A stretch of DNA of 64,000 bases from Dietzia aurantiaca (GCF_021033825.1 NZ_JAIFXZ010000004.1:160472-224471), one strand, 5' to 3'; positions 39,085-49,886 are shown, counted from the first letter of the stretch. The notes: generated by a model from the letters alone, not told the origin. Program-made: numbers and translations.

Positions 39085-40740
39085 GTGACGACGACCCAGG
39101 GCGAGGCCACCGATCCCGGTGAGATGGCACGCCGCGTCTTCGGGTGGGACGGGTTGCGCCCGCCACAGGCCGAGGCGATCGAGGCGGCGATCGCCGGCCG
39201 GGACGTGCTGGCGGTCCTGCCTACCGGGTACGGGAAATCGGCGATCTATCAACTCGCCGGGATGATGGCCGAGGGGCCCTGTGTGGTGGTCTCGCCACTC
39301 ATCGCATTGCAGACCGACCAGTGCGAAGGCCTGAACTCGCTCGCCGACCGCGCGCCCACCCGGTCGATGGCGATCAACTCCTCGCTCGGGGCCCGCCAGC
39401 AGGCTGATGCGTGGGACGAGGTCGTGGCCGGTCGCGTCGACTTCCTCTTCCTCACCCCCGAACAGCTGGCCAAACGGGAGGTCCTCGACCGGGTCCGTGA
39501 GGCCGGGCCGAGTTTTCTCGCGGTCGACGAGGCGCACTGCGTCTCCGCCTGGGGACACGATTTCCGGCCCGACTACCTGCGGCTGGGCGCCGCGCGGCAC
39601 CGTATGGGGTCGCCGACCGTCATCGCCCTCACGGCGACCGCGTCGACGCCGGTGCGCGAGGAGATCGTCGACAGGCTCGCCATACCCGACGCCCTGGTGC
39701 TGGCCGGCGGGTTCGACCGGTCCGAGCTCCACCTGGCGGTGCGGCGTCACGTCGAGGACGACGACAAACAGGACGCGGTCGTGGAGCGGGCAGTCGAGTT
39801 GGCCGGCCCCGGCCTGGTCTACGCCGCGACGCGCCGGTCCACCGAGGAGTACGCCGAGCGGATCGCCGCACTCTCGACCGAGGCGGGCCGGCCGCTGAGC
39901 GTCCGCGCCTACCACGCCGGACAGCAGGCGGCGGTGCGCGAGGAGACACTCGGCGCCTTCGTGGACGGTGGGCTCGACGTGGTGGTGGCGACCAGTGCGT
40001 TCGGTATGGGGATCGACAAGGAGGACGTGCGGTTCGTCCTGCACGCGGACATCCCCGACTCACTCGACACCTACTACCAGGAGGTGGGGCGGGCCGGCAG
40101 GGACCGGGATCCGGCCACGATTGAGCTGCACTACCGCAGCGAGGACCTGGGCCTGCGCAGTTTCTTCTCCTCGCACAACGCGGACGAGGAGGTCATCAGG
40201 TCGGTCATTGCCCACCTGCGCCGCGCCGACGGCCCGGTGCGGCTGACCCATCTGAAGAAGGCCCTCGACGTCGGTGCGAAGCGTGTCACGGGCGCGGTCA
40301 ATCTCCTGGAGGCGGCGGGCGTGCTGACCTCCGGTCGCCGGGGGGTGGCGTTGGCGGAGGACGTGAAGACCGGGGAGGCGGTGCGTCGGGCGGAGGAGAC
40401 GTCGGACACGCTTGAGCGCATCGAGCGCTCACGGATCGAGATGATGCGCGGCTACGCCGAGACCGACGGGTGTCGACGCCAGTTCCTACTCGGCTACTTC
40501 GGCGAGGAACTCGCCGACCCGTGCGGGAACTGCGACACCTGCGACGCCGGCACAGCCGTCGACATCACCCACGACGCGGACGACTTCCCCCTGCAGGCAG
40601 CGGTGGTCCACCGCGAGTGGGGTTCGGGAATCGTCATGAGTGTCGACGACGACCGGCTCACCGTGTTCTTCGCCGAGCAGGGCTACCGCACGCTGTCGCT
40701 GGACCGGGTCCGCGAGCAGGATCTGCTCATCCGGGCGTGA
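39085..40740 (+). CDS. RecQ-type DNA helicase with C-terminal Tudor-like domain
   Basis: 551 residues. Motif 0 LRPPQAEAI, Walker A PTGYGKS (46-52), DEAH 148-151 in VDEAHCVSAWGHDFRPDY, motif VI QEVGRAGRDR. The zinc-binding region has CRRQFLLGYFGE ... CGNCDTC. There is no HRDC domain; instead the last 50 residues (AAVVHREWGSGIVMSVDDD ... LTVFFAEQGYRTLSL) look like the PcrA/UvrD C-terminal Tudor-like fold. It should unwind forks, D-loops or hairpins in repair. GTG start with GAGAGG upstream. Its 3' end overlaps the convergent comEC by 14 bases. Confidence 0.88.
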   Translation: MTTTQGEATDPGEMARRVFGWDGLRPPQAEAIEAAIAGRDVLAVLPTGYGKSAIYQLAGMMAEGPCVVVSPLIALQTDQCEGLNSLADRAPTRSMAINSSLGARQQADAWDEVVAGRVDFLFLTPEQLAKREVLDRVREAGPSFLAVDEAHCVSAWGHDFRPDYLRLGAARHRMGSPTVIALTATASTPVREEIVDRLAIPDALVLAGGFDRSELHLAVRRHVEDDDKQDAVVERAVELAGPGLVYAATRRSTEEYAERIAALSTEAGRPLSVRAYHAGQQAAVREETLGAFVDGGLDVVVATSAFGMGIDKEDVRFVLHADIPDSLDTYYQEVGRAGRDRDPATIELHYRSEDLGLRSFFSSHNADEEVIRSVIAHLRRADGPVRLTHLKKALDVGAKRVTGAVNLLEAAGVLTSGRRGVALAEDVKTGEAVRRAEETSDTLERIERSRIEMMRGYAETDGCRRQFLLGYFGEELADPCGNCDTCDAGTAVDITHDADDFPLQAAVVHREWGSGIVMSVDDDRLTVFFAEQGYRTLSLDRVREQDLLIRA

Positions 40741-42193
40741 CCGCCGGCGAGCCCGGCAGCCCCGCCGCGATCCCGGCGACCGTGTCGAGCCACCACAGGG
40801 CCGGTGCGCACGCCGCCGCGAGCAGCACCGCACCGTCCTCCCACACCGGCCCCACCGCGGCCGCGAGGGTTCCCAACACCGTCACCATCGGCACCGCCGG
40901 TGCCACGGCGACGTTCGCCGGCAGCGCCCACGGGCCGGTCTCGAGACCGGACGCGGCGAGCACCGGCAAGGTCGCCACGTGCGCCACGACGCACACCGCC
41001 AGCACGTCCGCGACCCGGCCCGGCATCCACGTCCGCCGGATCCGCTCCGCGACCGGGCGCGCCGCGAGCACGAGCGCCGCGGTGGCCGCCACCGATAGCA
41101 CGAACCCCGCGCCGGTGGCGGTCATGGGGTCGAGCATCGCCACCAGCAGCACGATCGCCGCCAACGCCGCGAGCGGCCGGCCGGTGCGGTGGGCGGCCAG
41201 GGCGGCCAGGCCGATCGCCCCGGTCCCGGCCGCGCGCAGCACCGCGGGCTCCGGCCCGACCACCGCCACGAATGCCGCCAGCGCGAGCCCGGCGGCCACG
41301 ATGCGGCCACGCCGACCCACCCCGACTCCCGCGGCCACGAGCAGCACCGCCCCCACGACGTAGGTCGTGTTGGCCCCGGACACCGCCGCCAGGTGGGACA
41401 GCCCGGCCGCGCGGAAGTCGTCCCTCGTCTCGGTGGACACGCCTCCCTCGTCGCCCAGGACGAACGAGGGCAACAGGCCGACCGACTCGCCCTCCAGGGC
41501 CCGCGCAGACACCTGCCGCATCCGTTGGCGCACCGCCGCCGGGACCCGACCCGCCGCGCCCGGCTGCCCGATCACCGTCGGCGGGGTGAGGGCCCGCAGC
41601 GCTGGTGGATCTCCCGACGACAGTGGCTCGAGCACCGCCACAGACGCCCTCACCCGGGTGCCGGGCGGAAGCCCGCGCCAGCCCTCACGGGCGAGCAGCA
41701 CCACGTCGAGATCGGCCTGCCTCGCCGACCGGCCCGACCCCGTCACCTCGACCCGCACCGGCACCATCACGCCCCCGGAACGCACCGGCCGGTCGAACCC
41801 GGTCACCTCGGCCTCGATCCCGGTCCGCTCCCCCACCGCCGCCGGCAACGGGTGGGCCGCCAACGCGTGTGCCCGGGCCGCCTGTACCCCGGCCGCGACC
41901 GCTCCCACAGCGCAGACGACCGCCAGCACCCCCAGCGCAGGATGGTCCGGGCCGCGCTCGACCCCTCCGGACGCCGACCACACCAACGCCACCACCGCGC
42001 CGACCAGCAGCACCACCGCCACCGCGAGCGCCATCGACGGCCGGACGCCGACCGTCGCGGCGGTGACGACGAAGACCGCCAGCGTCGGCGATACGAGCCG
42101 CAGGTCTCGGATCGCCGGGACCCGCGGCCCCGCTTCGCCTTCCCCACCCGGCCGCGCCGCGCCACCGGGCGCGGGCGGATCCGTCGCCCCCAC
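40727..42193 (-). CDS. comEC: ComEC/Rec2-family membrane protein, no MBL domain
   Basis: 488 residues: N-terminal helices, a short OB-like soluble part (AEVTGFDRPVRSGGVMVPVRVEV), and the competence domain with many helices including SGANTTYVVGAVLLVAAG and MDPMTATGAGFVLSVAATA. In full ComEC this pore imports single-stranded DNA and a metallo-beta-lactamase nuclease domain follows; here the protein ends where that domain would begin. M. tuberculosis Rv2414c is similarly short, so this is lineage-typical. GTG start at 42193, 7 bases after the comEA stop. Confidence 0.85.
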   Translation of the reverse strand: MGATDPPAPGGAARPGGEGEAGPRVPAIRDLRLVSPTLAVFVVTAATVGVRPSMALAVAVVLLVGAVVALVWSASGGVERGPDHPALGVLAVVCAVGAVAAGVQAARAHALAAHPLPAAVGERTGIEAEVTGFDRPVRSGGVMVPVRVEVTGSGRSARQADLDVVLLAREGWRGLPPGTRVRASVAVLEPLSSGDPPALRALTPPTVIGQPGAAGRVPAAVRQRMRQVSARALEGESVGLLPSFVLGDEGGVSTETRDDFRAAGLSHLAAVSGANTTYVVGAVLLVAAGVGVGRRGRIVAAGLALAAFVAVVGPEPAVLRAAGTGAIGLAALAAHRTGRPLAALAAIVLLVAMLDPMTATGAGFVLSVAATAALVLAARPVAERIRRTWMPGRVADVLAVCVVAHVATLPVLAASGLETGPWALPANVAVAPAVPMVTVLGTLAAAVGPVWEDGAVLLAAACAPALWWLDTVAGIAAGLPGSPAVTPG

Positions 42194-42200
42194 GCCGCGG

Positions 42201-43289
42201 TCAGACCGTCACGAGCGGTCGGAGCTTGGCCAACGTGGCCGGGCCTATACCGTCCACCTCCGCCAACTGGTCGACGCTCGCGAACGACCCGTTCGCCGTG
42301 CGCCAGGACAGGATCGCGGACGCCGTCACCGGCCCGACCCCCGGAAGCTCGTCGAGTGCGGCGGCGTCGGCGGTGTTGAGATTGACCGGCCCCGGGGTAC
42401 CCGATGCCTGACCGCCCGCCTCCCCGGCCGGCGGCGCCCCTCCCGCCTGCGGGGTCTCGGAGCCCGGGCCCACGATGTCGCTTCGCGGGCCCCGCGGCCC
42501 GTCCGGCCCGGGCGCCACGCCGACGAGGATCTGCTCGCCGTCGACGACCTTCCGCGCCAGGTTGAGACCATCCCTGTCACCGCCGTCCAGGACCCCGCCG
42601 GCGTGGTCCAGCGCGTCGGCGACGCGCGACCCCGCCGGGAGGGTGACCAGCCCACTGCGCCCGACCATCCCGACCACCGCGACGACGACAACGCCGTCTC
42701 CTGCCTCCGCTACGGCGGACACCGCGGACGACGTTCCGCTCCCCGGCGCGGAGGATGCTCCCGGCTCGGTCGACGCTGCCGTGTCGTCGGCACCGACCGT
42801 GACGCCCGGCGTCGCCAGTGGGAGCTGCGGCACCGGAGCGGCCTCGGGCACGGTGGACAGCAGACGGTGGACCGAGAACGCCCCGAGTCCCACCACGAGC
42901 ACCACCAGTGCGATTCCGGCCAGGCGGTCGGGGGCCCAGCGGATCCGGCGCCACCACGGCGGGTCCGCCCACGAGGACAGGTCCGGTCCGACGGGCGGGA
43001 CTCGCTCGGGGCGATCACCGTCGGGCCCGGGCGCCGCCCACGGTGCGAGGGGGGTCGCGGCCGACAGGTCGGCAGGTGGCACGACAACGGGGAACTGCTC
43101 GGTCGGCGCGGGGCTCGCGACATGACCCGGCATCGGCCTCTCGTCCGACGCGGCCACCGTATCCGCGGACGGCTGCAGGGCGCCGGCCAGACGCTGCAGG
43201 GCCGCCGCTCTCGTCGGGTCCCGTCCCGCGTCGGCGGAGGCGACGGAATCGACCGGGGTGGCGGGCCGGGCCCGGGTGTCGGATCGCAT
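42201..43289 (-). CDS. comEA: ComEA-like DNA-binding membrane protein
   Basis: 362 residues: a long Pro/Ala-rich cytoplasmic N-terminus (about 1-120), one membrane helix (LAGIALVVLVVGLGAFSVH), then an SLBB domain (VVVAVVGMVGRSGLVTLPAGSRV) and two helix-hairpin-helix motifs at the end (LPGVGPVTASAILSWR and VDGIGPATLAKLRPL) that bind DNA. Usual partner of comEC. Leaderless promoter likely. DNA uptake has not been shown for most actinobacteria with this pair. Confidence 0.9.
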   Translation of the reverse strand: MRSDTRARPATPVDSVASADAGRDPTRAAALQRLAGALQPSADTVAASDERPMPGHVASPAPTEQFPVVVPPADLSAATPLAPWAAPGPDGDRPERVPPVGPDLSSWADPPWWRRIRWAPDRLAGIALVVLVVGLGAFSVHRLLSTVPEAAPVPQLPLATPGVTVGADDTAASTEPGASSAPGSGTSSAVSAVAEAGDGVVVVAVVGMVGRSGLVTLPAGSRVADALDHAGGVLDGGDRDGLNLARKVVDGEQILVGVAPGPDGPRGPRSDIVGPGSETPQAGGAPPAGEAGGQASGTPGPVNLNTADAAALDELPGVGPVTASAILSWRTANGSFASVDQLAEVDGIGPATLAKLRPLVTV

Positions 43290-43296
43290 GGCGCCG

Positions 43297-43302
43297 ACGC
43301 TA
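43297..43302 (-). promoter_or_regulatory. Putative -10 of comEA (leaderless)
   Basis: TAGCGT on the minus strand ends 7 bases before the ATG at 43289, with no ribosome binding site. Confidence 0.4.
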
Positions 43303-43340
43303 GACCGGGGCGGGTCGCGCTTCCGGCCGTGGCGGGGTGA

Positions 43341-44171
43341 TCAGTCGGTGGCCTGTGGAGAGGGCGAGGGGATGGGGAATTCCGGATCCTCGAGGTCCGT
43401 GACGGACACTCCCACTGTTCCGGGCCCGAGATGCCAGGCCAGCACCTCGTCGAACTCGACGATCAACACGCGCTCCGGAAACTGGGTCTCCTTGCGGATC
43501 TCGGTGGCCATCTCCTCGGCCCGATCCCCGGCCTGGTGATGATGGACCACCACCAGGACGTCACCGCGGTCGACCTCGTCACGCAGGAGCGTCCGAAGCC
43601 GCTGATGCGCCTTGGAGGTGGTCCGGGCCTTGGCCGCGAGGTCGACCGAGCCCTTGCGCAGCACGATCACCGGGCGCATCGCCAGTGCACTACCGAAGAT
43701 CGCGGCGACCGCGCTGATCCGGCCGCCCCGGCGCAGATGTTCGAGTGACTCCAATGCGGCGAAAGTCGACGCGCCCCGGCTGAGGCGCTCGGCCAGCTCG
43801 TACACGCCGGACAGTCCGAGCCCGTTCTGGGCAGCCCACGCGCACTGGGCCACAGCCGCACCGAACGCCATGCCGGCGCACCGGGAATCCGACACCAGGA
43901 CGCGGCCGCCGAACCTGGTGGCCGCGTCGACCGCGGACTCCCACGTGCGCGACAGCTCCCGGGACAGGTGCACCGAGACGGCCCCTGTGCACTCCGGGTC
44001 GGCCAACAGCCGCTCATAGATGGTGGCCAGCTCGTCGGGACTCACCGCCGCCGTGGACACGGCGCGCTCCTCTTCCTCGACGACGTGCAGGGGCACGACG
44101 GTGATGTCGAACGCGCGCACCCAGCTCTCGGGTAGATCGGAGGCGGAGTCGGTGACGAGACGGATGGTCAC
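43341..44171 (-). CDS. DegV-family fatty-acid-binding protein
   Basis: 276 residues. Opening VTIRLVTDSASDLPESW is the DegV start. TSKAHQRLRTLL and VHHHQAGDRAEEMA occur in the second domain, and GPGTVGVSV at the end is the conserved acyl-contact loop. In Gram-positives these are FakB-like proteins presenting fatty acids to a kinase; a partner kinase is not in the window. GTG start overlapping the phosphatase stop (GTGA), with GGTGGG upstream. Corresponds to Rv2417c. Confidence 0.9.
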   Translation of the reverse strand: MTIRLVTDSASDLPESWVRAFDITVVPLHVVEEEERAVSTAAVSPDELATIYERLLADPECTGAVSVHLSRELSRTWESAVDAATRFGGRVLVSDSRCAGMAFGAAVAQCAWAAQNGLGLSGVYELAERLSRGASTFAALESLEHLRRGGRISAVAAIFGSALAMRPVIVLRKGSVDLAAKARTTSKAHQRLRTLLRDEVDRGDVLVVVHHHQAGDRAEEMATEIRKETQFPERVLIVEFDEVLAWHLGPGTVGVSVTDLEDPEFPIPSPSPQATD

Positions 44172-44866
44172 GGGGCACCCACCGGTGGGGTGACGCCTGC
44201 ATTCCACTGGTCCAGTCGCCACAGCAGACCGCGGGCCGTGTCGGTTCCGGGGGGAACGTCGAGGTCGGCGGACGGTCCGTCGGATTCCTCGGGTCGACGA
44301 TGCGCGGAGAGTTGCACCCAGCAGGTGTTGCCCAGTCCGTTGAACATCGGGTACTGCTCCACCGGAAGCTCCAGCAGCGCGGCGGTCATCGCCGCGATGG
44401 CACCGCCGTGGGCGACGATCACCGCGGGGCGCTCGCTCCACTCCGGCTGCTGTTGGACCAGCTCGTCGACGACCGCGCGGGTCCGACGCGCGACGTCGAT
44501 CCGGCTCTCCCCCTCCGGTGGCGACCACCGCGGGCTGCTGCGCCACCGCAGCCGCGCATCAGGCCATTGCCCGTCGACCTCGGAATGACTCATCCCCTGC
44601 CACGTACCCAGGTTCGTCTCACGCAGCCGCGGGTCGGTGTGCACGTCCAGTCCCACCTCGGTGGCCAGCGCCGCCGCGGTGTCGCGGGCGCGTCGCAGGT
44701 CCGAGGAGAGGATGGTCCACGGACGGCGCGGAGCGAGAACCCGGCCGACCGCGTGCGCCTGCCGGATACCCAGCTCGCTGAGTTCGGTGTCCAGCTGGCC
44801 CTGCATCCGGAACGACGCGTTGTAGTGCGTCTGTCCGTGTCGCAAGAGGATGAGACGACGAGTCAC
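44168..44866 (-). CDS. gpgP: Histidine phosphatase, probable glucosyl-3-phosphoglycerate phosphatase
   Basis: 232 residues of the phosphoglycerate-mutase-like superfamily. RHGQTHYN carries the catalytic His near residue 10; LRETNLGTWQG supplies the acid, and VAHGGAIAAM the second His. The orthologous position in M. tuberculosis (Rv2419c, beside rsfS) is GpgP, which removes phosphate from glucosyl-3-phosphoglycerate on the path to methylglucose lipopolysaccharides. The specific substrate is inferred from synteny. GTG start 6 bases after rsfS. Confidence 0.82.
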   Translation of the reverse strand: MTRRLILLRHGQTHYNASFRMQGQLDTELSELGIRQAHAVGRVLAPRRPWTILSSDLRRARDTAAALATEVGLDVHTDPRLRETNLGTWQGMSHSEVDGQWPDARLRWRSSPRWSPPEGESRIDVARRTRAVVDELVQQQPEWSERPAVIVAHGGAIAAMTAALLELPVEQYPMFNGLGNTCWVQLSAHRRPEESDGPSADLDVPPGTDTARGLLWRLDQWNAGVTPPVGAP

Positions 44867-44872
44867 CGTGAG

Positions 44873-45322
44873 TCAGAGCTCCTGATCTCGCCGCGGCTCC
44901 TCCGGTGCCAGCGCGTCCTCGGCGGCACCGGACGAGCCGGCGCCGGCCGGGCGGGTGCTGGTCTGCACCCCCTCGATCTCCACGACGGGGCAGTCCTTCC
45001 ACAGGCGGTCGAGCGAGTAGTAGTCGCGCTCGTCGACGTGCTGGACGTGCACCACCAGCTCGTTGTAGTCCAGCAGCGCCCACCGCCCCTCGCGGGTGCC
45101 CTCACGACGCAGCGGCTTGTGGCCGGCCTCGCGGAGCTTGTCCTCGATCTCCTCGACGACCGCGTTGACCTGGCGTTCGGTCTCCGCGGACGCCAGGACG
45201 AAGGCGTCGGTGATGACGAGTTGGCCGGAGACGTCGAGGACGACGATGTCGGTCGCCAGCTTGTCGTCTGCGGCACGGGCCGCGATGGCAGCCATGTCCA
45301 AGGCCTCGGGGCTAGCGGTCAC
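44873..45322 (-). CDS. rsfS: Ribosomal silencing factor RsfS
   Basis: Binds uL14 and blocks subunit joining when nutrients are scarce. 149 residues with [20 protein letters not shown] and [22 protein letters not shown] start overlapping the nadD stop (GTGA). The C-terminal tail beyond the domain is Pro/Glu-rich. Confidence 0.95.
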   Translation of the reverse strand: MTASPEALDMAAIAARAADDKLATDIVVLDVSGQLVITDAFVLASAETERQVNAVVEEIEDKLREAGHKPLRREGTREGRWALLDYNELVVHVQHVDERDYYSLDRLWKDCPVVEIEGVQTSTRPAGAGSSGAAEDALAPEEPRRDQEL

Positions 45323-46035
45323 TGGGGGATCTCCTCATGGTGGGGGTCGATGGGGACGGGCTCCCGGTGTACCGGGGCCGTCACTGCGGGGGTGCCGTCG
45401 AGGCGGGTCGAGCCCTCCGGCCGATACAGGTTGCGTTTGGCGATGTACTGCACGACCCCGTCCGGAACGAGATACCAGACGGGCGCACCGGCGGCCGCGC
45501 GGCGGCGGCACTCGGTCGAGGAGATCGCCAGTGCCGGGATCTCCAGCAGGTGGACCCGGCCGTCGTCGATCTGGGCGAGATGCGTGTCGGACAACTCGAA
45601 CCCGGGGCGGGACACCCCGACGAAGCTCGCCAGTCCGAACATCTCCTCCCATCCGTGCCACGTGAGGATCTTCTCCAGTGCGTCGGCGCCGGTGATGAAG
45701 TACAGGTCGATGTCCGGCTGCTGGCGCAGCAGGTCCTTGAGCGTGTCGAGCGTGTAGGTGGGCCCGTCACGCTCGATATCGACACGGCTGACCGAGAAGC
45801 GTGGATTGGAGGCGGTGGCGATGACCGTCATCAGGTAGCGGTCCTCTGCCGGCGAGACCCGACGGGTGTCCTTCTGCCACGGCTCGCCGGTGGGCACGAA
45901 CACCACGTCGTCCAGGTCGAAACGGTGGGCCACCTCGCTGGCCGCCACCAGGTGCCCGTGGTGGATCGGATCGAACGTCCCGCCCATCACTCCGATGCGG
46001 CGACGCGCGCCTGAGGCGGCTCCGGTCGTGGTCAT
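45319..46035 (-). CDS. nadD: Nicotinate-nucleotide adenylyltransferase
   Basis: Adds AMP to nicotinate mononucleotide in NAD synthesis. 238 residues with [14 protein letters not shown] (GGTFDPxHxGH) near the start, [17 protein letters not shown], and the ISSTECRRR motif. Start chosen at ATG 46035; an upstream in-frame codon at 46083 would overlap the VWA gene. Followed by rsfS with overlap, as in most bacteria. Confidence 0.95.
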   Translation of the reverse strand: MTTTGAASGARRRIGVMGGTFDPIHHGHLVAASEVAHRFDLDDVVFVPTGEPWQKDTRRVSPAEDRYLMTVIATASNPRFSVSRVDIERDGPTYTLDTLKDLLRQQPDIDLYFITGADALEKILTWHGWEEMFGLASFVGVSRPGFELSDTHLAQIDDGRVHLLEIPALAISSTECRRRAAAGAPVWYLVPDGVVQYIAKRNLYRPEGSTRLDGTPAVTAPVHREPVPIDPHHEEIPQ

Positions 46036-46043
46036 GGTGGTCG

Positions 46044-46049
46044 AGTCTA
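46044..46049 (-). promoter_or_regulatory. Putative -10 of nadD (leaderless)
   Basis: TAGACT on the minus strand ends 8 bases before the ATG at 46035, with no ribosome binding site. Confidence 0.35.
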
Positions 46050-46095
46050 TCGGGCGGCTGTCACGCTCGGTCGCCACCCGCATCGCCTCCGCCCG

Positions 46096-47541
46096 TCACA
46101 CCGGCAGCAGGCCCGCGACGACCGCCGTGAGCTGTTCCACATTGCGGCACTCGTGCATCGGTACGTACTGGGAGTAGAGCCTGGCCGCCGAGTCGCCTGT
46201 CCCCCATTGGCGCTTCGGTTCCGGGTTGAGCCAGTGGGTGTGCCCGACGCGCTCGCTGACGAACTCGAGCGATGCCACGGCCGGGTCCCGGTAGTTGTTC
46301 CGCCCGTCCCCCAGGATCAGCAGCGAGCCGGTCCTGGTGAGGGTGTGGGCGTAGCGGTCGGCGAATCCGGACAGCGCATGCCCGTAGTCGGAATGCCCGT
46401 CGTAGGTGACGATCTCGGCCTCGCGGACCATGCGGGCCATCGCCGACCCCAGGTCGGATCCGGTCTCGAAGAACGACGTGACCTCGTCGGTGGTATCGAC
46501 GAAGGCGAACACCCGCACGCGCGAGAACTGCTCCCGTAGCGAGTGCACCAGCTGCAGGGTGAAGTGGCTGAAGCCGGCTACCGAGCCGGAGACATCACAC
46601 AGCACCACGAGCTCGGGGCGGGCCGGCCGGGGCTTGCGCAGCACCAGTTCGACCGGAACGCCCCCGGTGGACATCGATTTGCGCATGGTCTTGCGCATGT
46701 CGATCGCCCCGTGCCGGTGGCGGCGGCGCCGGGCGGCGAGCCGGCTACCGAGCTGCCGGGCCAGCGGTCCGACCTTGCGTCGCAGCACCTGGAGGTCCTG
46801 ATCGTTCGCCCGAAGGAAATCGACCTGCTCGGCGGCCTGCCCGACCGCGTACTGGGCGACCCGGTCGCGACCCACCGTCTCCGCCGTGCGGCGGCGGGTC
46901 TCGTCGGCGACCTCGCGGAGGAAGCCGCGCACCATGTCCGCAGCGGAGTTGGCGGCGGCGGACTTCTCGGCGTGCCGCTTGGCCCCGTCCGGGTCGAAGG
47001 GGTCCGCGCCGAGGAGCCCGTCGAGGACCTTCTGCATGATCGCGTTGGTGTCGAGCGGGCTGAGCGCCTGGTACGCGGAGAAGCGTTGGCCGCCCGCCGA
47101 GTCGTAGGAACCGAGCTGCTCCACGAGGAGCTCGGCCAGTGCCCGGGCCTTGGCCCGGGACTCGTCGGTGTCCTCGAGCAGCAGTGAGGCGATGAGCTCG
47201 TTGAGCGCCTCCGGGTCGACCCGGCCGTCCTCATCGGTCGGGATCTCCACCTCCAGCGTCACCGCGTCCCCCGGGGACCTGCCACCGATCGCGGCGGGGA
47301 ACCACAGGTCGAAGAGCTGGTCGAATACGCCGCGGTGGGTCGGCTTGTGCAGGATCGTCGACGCGAGCGCCTCACGCAGGGCGGCACGATCGAGCAGGTC
47401 GATGTGCACCATCGCCGACGCCGCGTCCACGGCCTCACTCGGGCCGACGGGGATCCCCTTGCGTCGCAGCGCGTCGACGAAGTCGACGAGATGCCCGGAC
47501 ATCCCACCCGGTGACTTCTGGATGTTCGACGCCTCGCTCAT
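46096..47541 (-). CDS. CoxE-like VWA-domain protein (Rv2425c-like)
   Basis: 481 residues. A helical N-terminal part (residues 1-290) precedes a VWA domain whose MIDAS motif is DVSGSVAGFSHF, with later Thr (FVDTTDE) and Asp (ILGDGRNNYRDP) ligands. Such proteins work with a MoxR ATPase to insert metals or remodel complexes; the pair MoxR then CoxE is the classic order here (gene gap of 35 bases). The client is not obvious: no carbon monoxide dehydrogenase genes are nearby. ATG 47541 with GGGAGG eight bases upstream. Confidence 0.85.
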   Translation of the reverse strand: MSEASNIQKSPGGMSGHLVDFVDALRRKGIPVGPSEAVDAASAMVHIDLLDRAALREALASTILHKPTHRGVFDQLFDLWFPAAIGGRSPGDAVTLEVEIPTDEDGRVDPEALNELIASLLLEDTDESRAKARALAELLVEQLGSYDSAGGQRFSAYQALSPLDTNAIMQKVLDGLLGADPFDPDGAKRHAEKSAAANSAADMVRGFLREVADETRRRTAETVGRDRVAQYAVGQAAEQVDFLRANDQDLQVLRRKVGPLARQLGSRLAARRRRHRHGAIDMRKTMRKSMSTGGVPVELVLRKPRPARPELVVLCDVSGSVAGFSHFTLQLVHSLREQFSRVRVFAFVDTTDEVTSFFETGSDLGSAMARMVREAEIVTYDGHSDYGHALSGFADRYAHTLTRTGSLLILGDGRNNYRDPAVASLEFVSERVGHTHWLNPEPKRQWGTGDSAARLYSQYVPMHECRNVEQLTAVVAGLLPV

Positions 47542-47576
47542 GGTGCCCACCTCCCGATCGGCGTGTCGTGCCCGGA

Positions 47577-48458
<882 letters not shown>

Positions 48459-48528
48459 ATGGTGGATCCTTCCGGTCGGGGGTCGTCGATGGCGGGCGGC
48501 CAGCTGGCGGCCCGGGCGGTGCGCTCGG

Positions 48529-49833
48529 CTACGGGCGCACGTGCCCCTTGCCGTGGGCGATCCACTTGGTGCTCGTGAGCTCCTCGAGGCCCATGGGTCC
48601 GCGAGCGTGCAGCTTCTGGGTGGAGATGCCGATCTCGGCGCCGAAGCCGAACATCTCACCGTCGGTCCAGGCGGTGGAGGCGTTGACCATCACGGCGGCG
48701 GCGTCTACCCGGGCGCAGAACTCCTCGGCCACGTCGATGCTGCGGGTGGCGACGGCCTCGGTGTGCCCCGAGGACCAGCGCGCGATGTGCTCGATGGCCT
48801 CCTCGACCCCGGCGACGACCTTCAGCGCGATGTCCATGCTGAGGTACTCCTCGCCCCAGTCCACGTCATCGGCGGGGATCAGGCCCTCGCGGTCTCCGTG
48901 GACGACCACGCCGGCGGCTTGTAGCGCCCCCACGACACGATCCACGGCGGCCTCCCCCAGCGCCGAGTCGAGCAGCACCGTCTCCGTGGCATTGCACACG
49001 CTGCAGCGGCGGGTCTTGCCGTTGAGAAGCAGCTCGATCGCCTCGTCGAGATCAGCGTCTCCATGGATGTAGAGGTGGCAGTTCCCGGTGCCGGTCTCGA
49101 TCGCCGGTACCTTCGCGTTCTCCACCACGGCCTGGATCAGTCCGGCGCCGCCGCGGGGGATCACCACATCCACGAGTCCGCGGGCCTGGATGAGGTGGGT
49201 GACAGACGAGCGGTCCTCCGACGGCAGCAGCTGTGCCGCATCGACGGGCAGGTCGTGCTCGGCGAGCACGCCACGCAGTACCTCGACGAGCGCCTCGTTC
49301 GAATTGCGCGCCGACCCGGATCCACGCAGCAGTGCGGCGTTTCCGGACTTGAACGCAAGCCCGAACGCGTCCACGGTGACGTTGGGTCGCCCCTCGTAGA
49401 TCATGCCGACCACGCCGAGCGGGACCCGGATCTGGCGAAGCTGCAGCCCGTTGGGGCGGACCGAACCGCGGATGACGGCGCCGATCGGGTCAGCCAGCCC
49501 CGCGACCTGGCGGAGTCCGCCGGCGATGCCCTCGATCCGTTCAGGCGTCAGGCGGAGCCGGTCCAGCATGGCCTCGCCGGTGCCCTCCGCGGCCTGCTCG
49601 GCGATGTCGCGGGCATTGGCCTCGAGGATCCGCGCCTCGGCGGCGACCAGCGCGTCCGCGGACGCGAGCAACAGCGCGTTCTTCCGGTCCGCGGTGAGCA
49701 GCGCCAGCTCGCGCGACGCGGCACGGGCCCGGCGGGCGGCATCGAGCACGGCCTCGCGCACCGGGTCCGCGGCGGCCTGCGCGGCGTCGGCGAGGTCGGT
49801 ACGTACGGGGGCGTCGAGATGGCTGGAGGTCAT
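48529..49833 (-). CDS. proA: Gamma-glutamyl phosphate reductase
   Basis: Second step of proline synthesis: reduces glutamyl-5-phosphate to the semialdehyde using NADPH. 434 residues with [32 protein letters not shown], and the catalytic Cys in [15 protein letters not shown]. Ends near [15 protein letters not shown]. Start ATG 49833, preceded by TAAGCT at leaderless spacing. The partner proB is about 10 kb away beside obgE, as in M. tuberculosis. Confidence 0.97.
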   Translation of the reverse strand: MTSSHLDAPVRTDLADAAQAAADPVREAVLDAARRARAASRELALLTADRKNALLLASADALVAAEARILEANARDIAEQAAEGTGEAMLDRLRLTPERIEGIAGGLRQVAGLADPIGAVIRGSVRPNGLQLRQIRVPLGVVGMIYEGRPNVTVDAFGLAFKSGNAALLRGSGSARNSNEALVEVLRGVLAEHDLPVDAAQLLPSEDRSSVTHLIQARGLVDVVIPRGGAGLIQAVVENAKVPAIETGTGNCHLYIHGDADLDEAIELLLNGKTRRCSVCNATETVLLDSALGEAAVDRVVGALQAAGVVVHGDREGLIPADDVDWGEEYLSMDIALKVVAGVEEAIEHIARWSSGHTEAVATRSIDVAEEFCARVDAAAVMVNASTAWTDGEMFGFGAEIGISTQKLHARGPMGLEELTSTKWIAHGKGHVRP

Positions 49834-49840
49834 GCGCCCC

Positions 49841-49846
49841 AGCTTA
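49841..49846 (-). promoter_or_regulatory. Putative -10 of proA (leaderless)
   Basis: TAAGCT on the minus strand ends 7 bases before the ATG at 49833. Confidence 0.4.
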
Positions 49847-49886
49847 CCTATGGGATATGGCGCGGCAGCGGGCGCCGCTCGACCGC

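Noticed and set aside
40727..42193. comEC as a truncated pseudogene
   Set aside because: The absent metallo-beta-lactamase domain is also missing in the M. tuberculosis counterpart, and the frame is clean.
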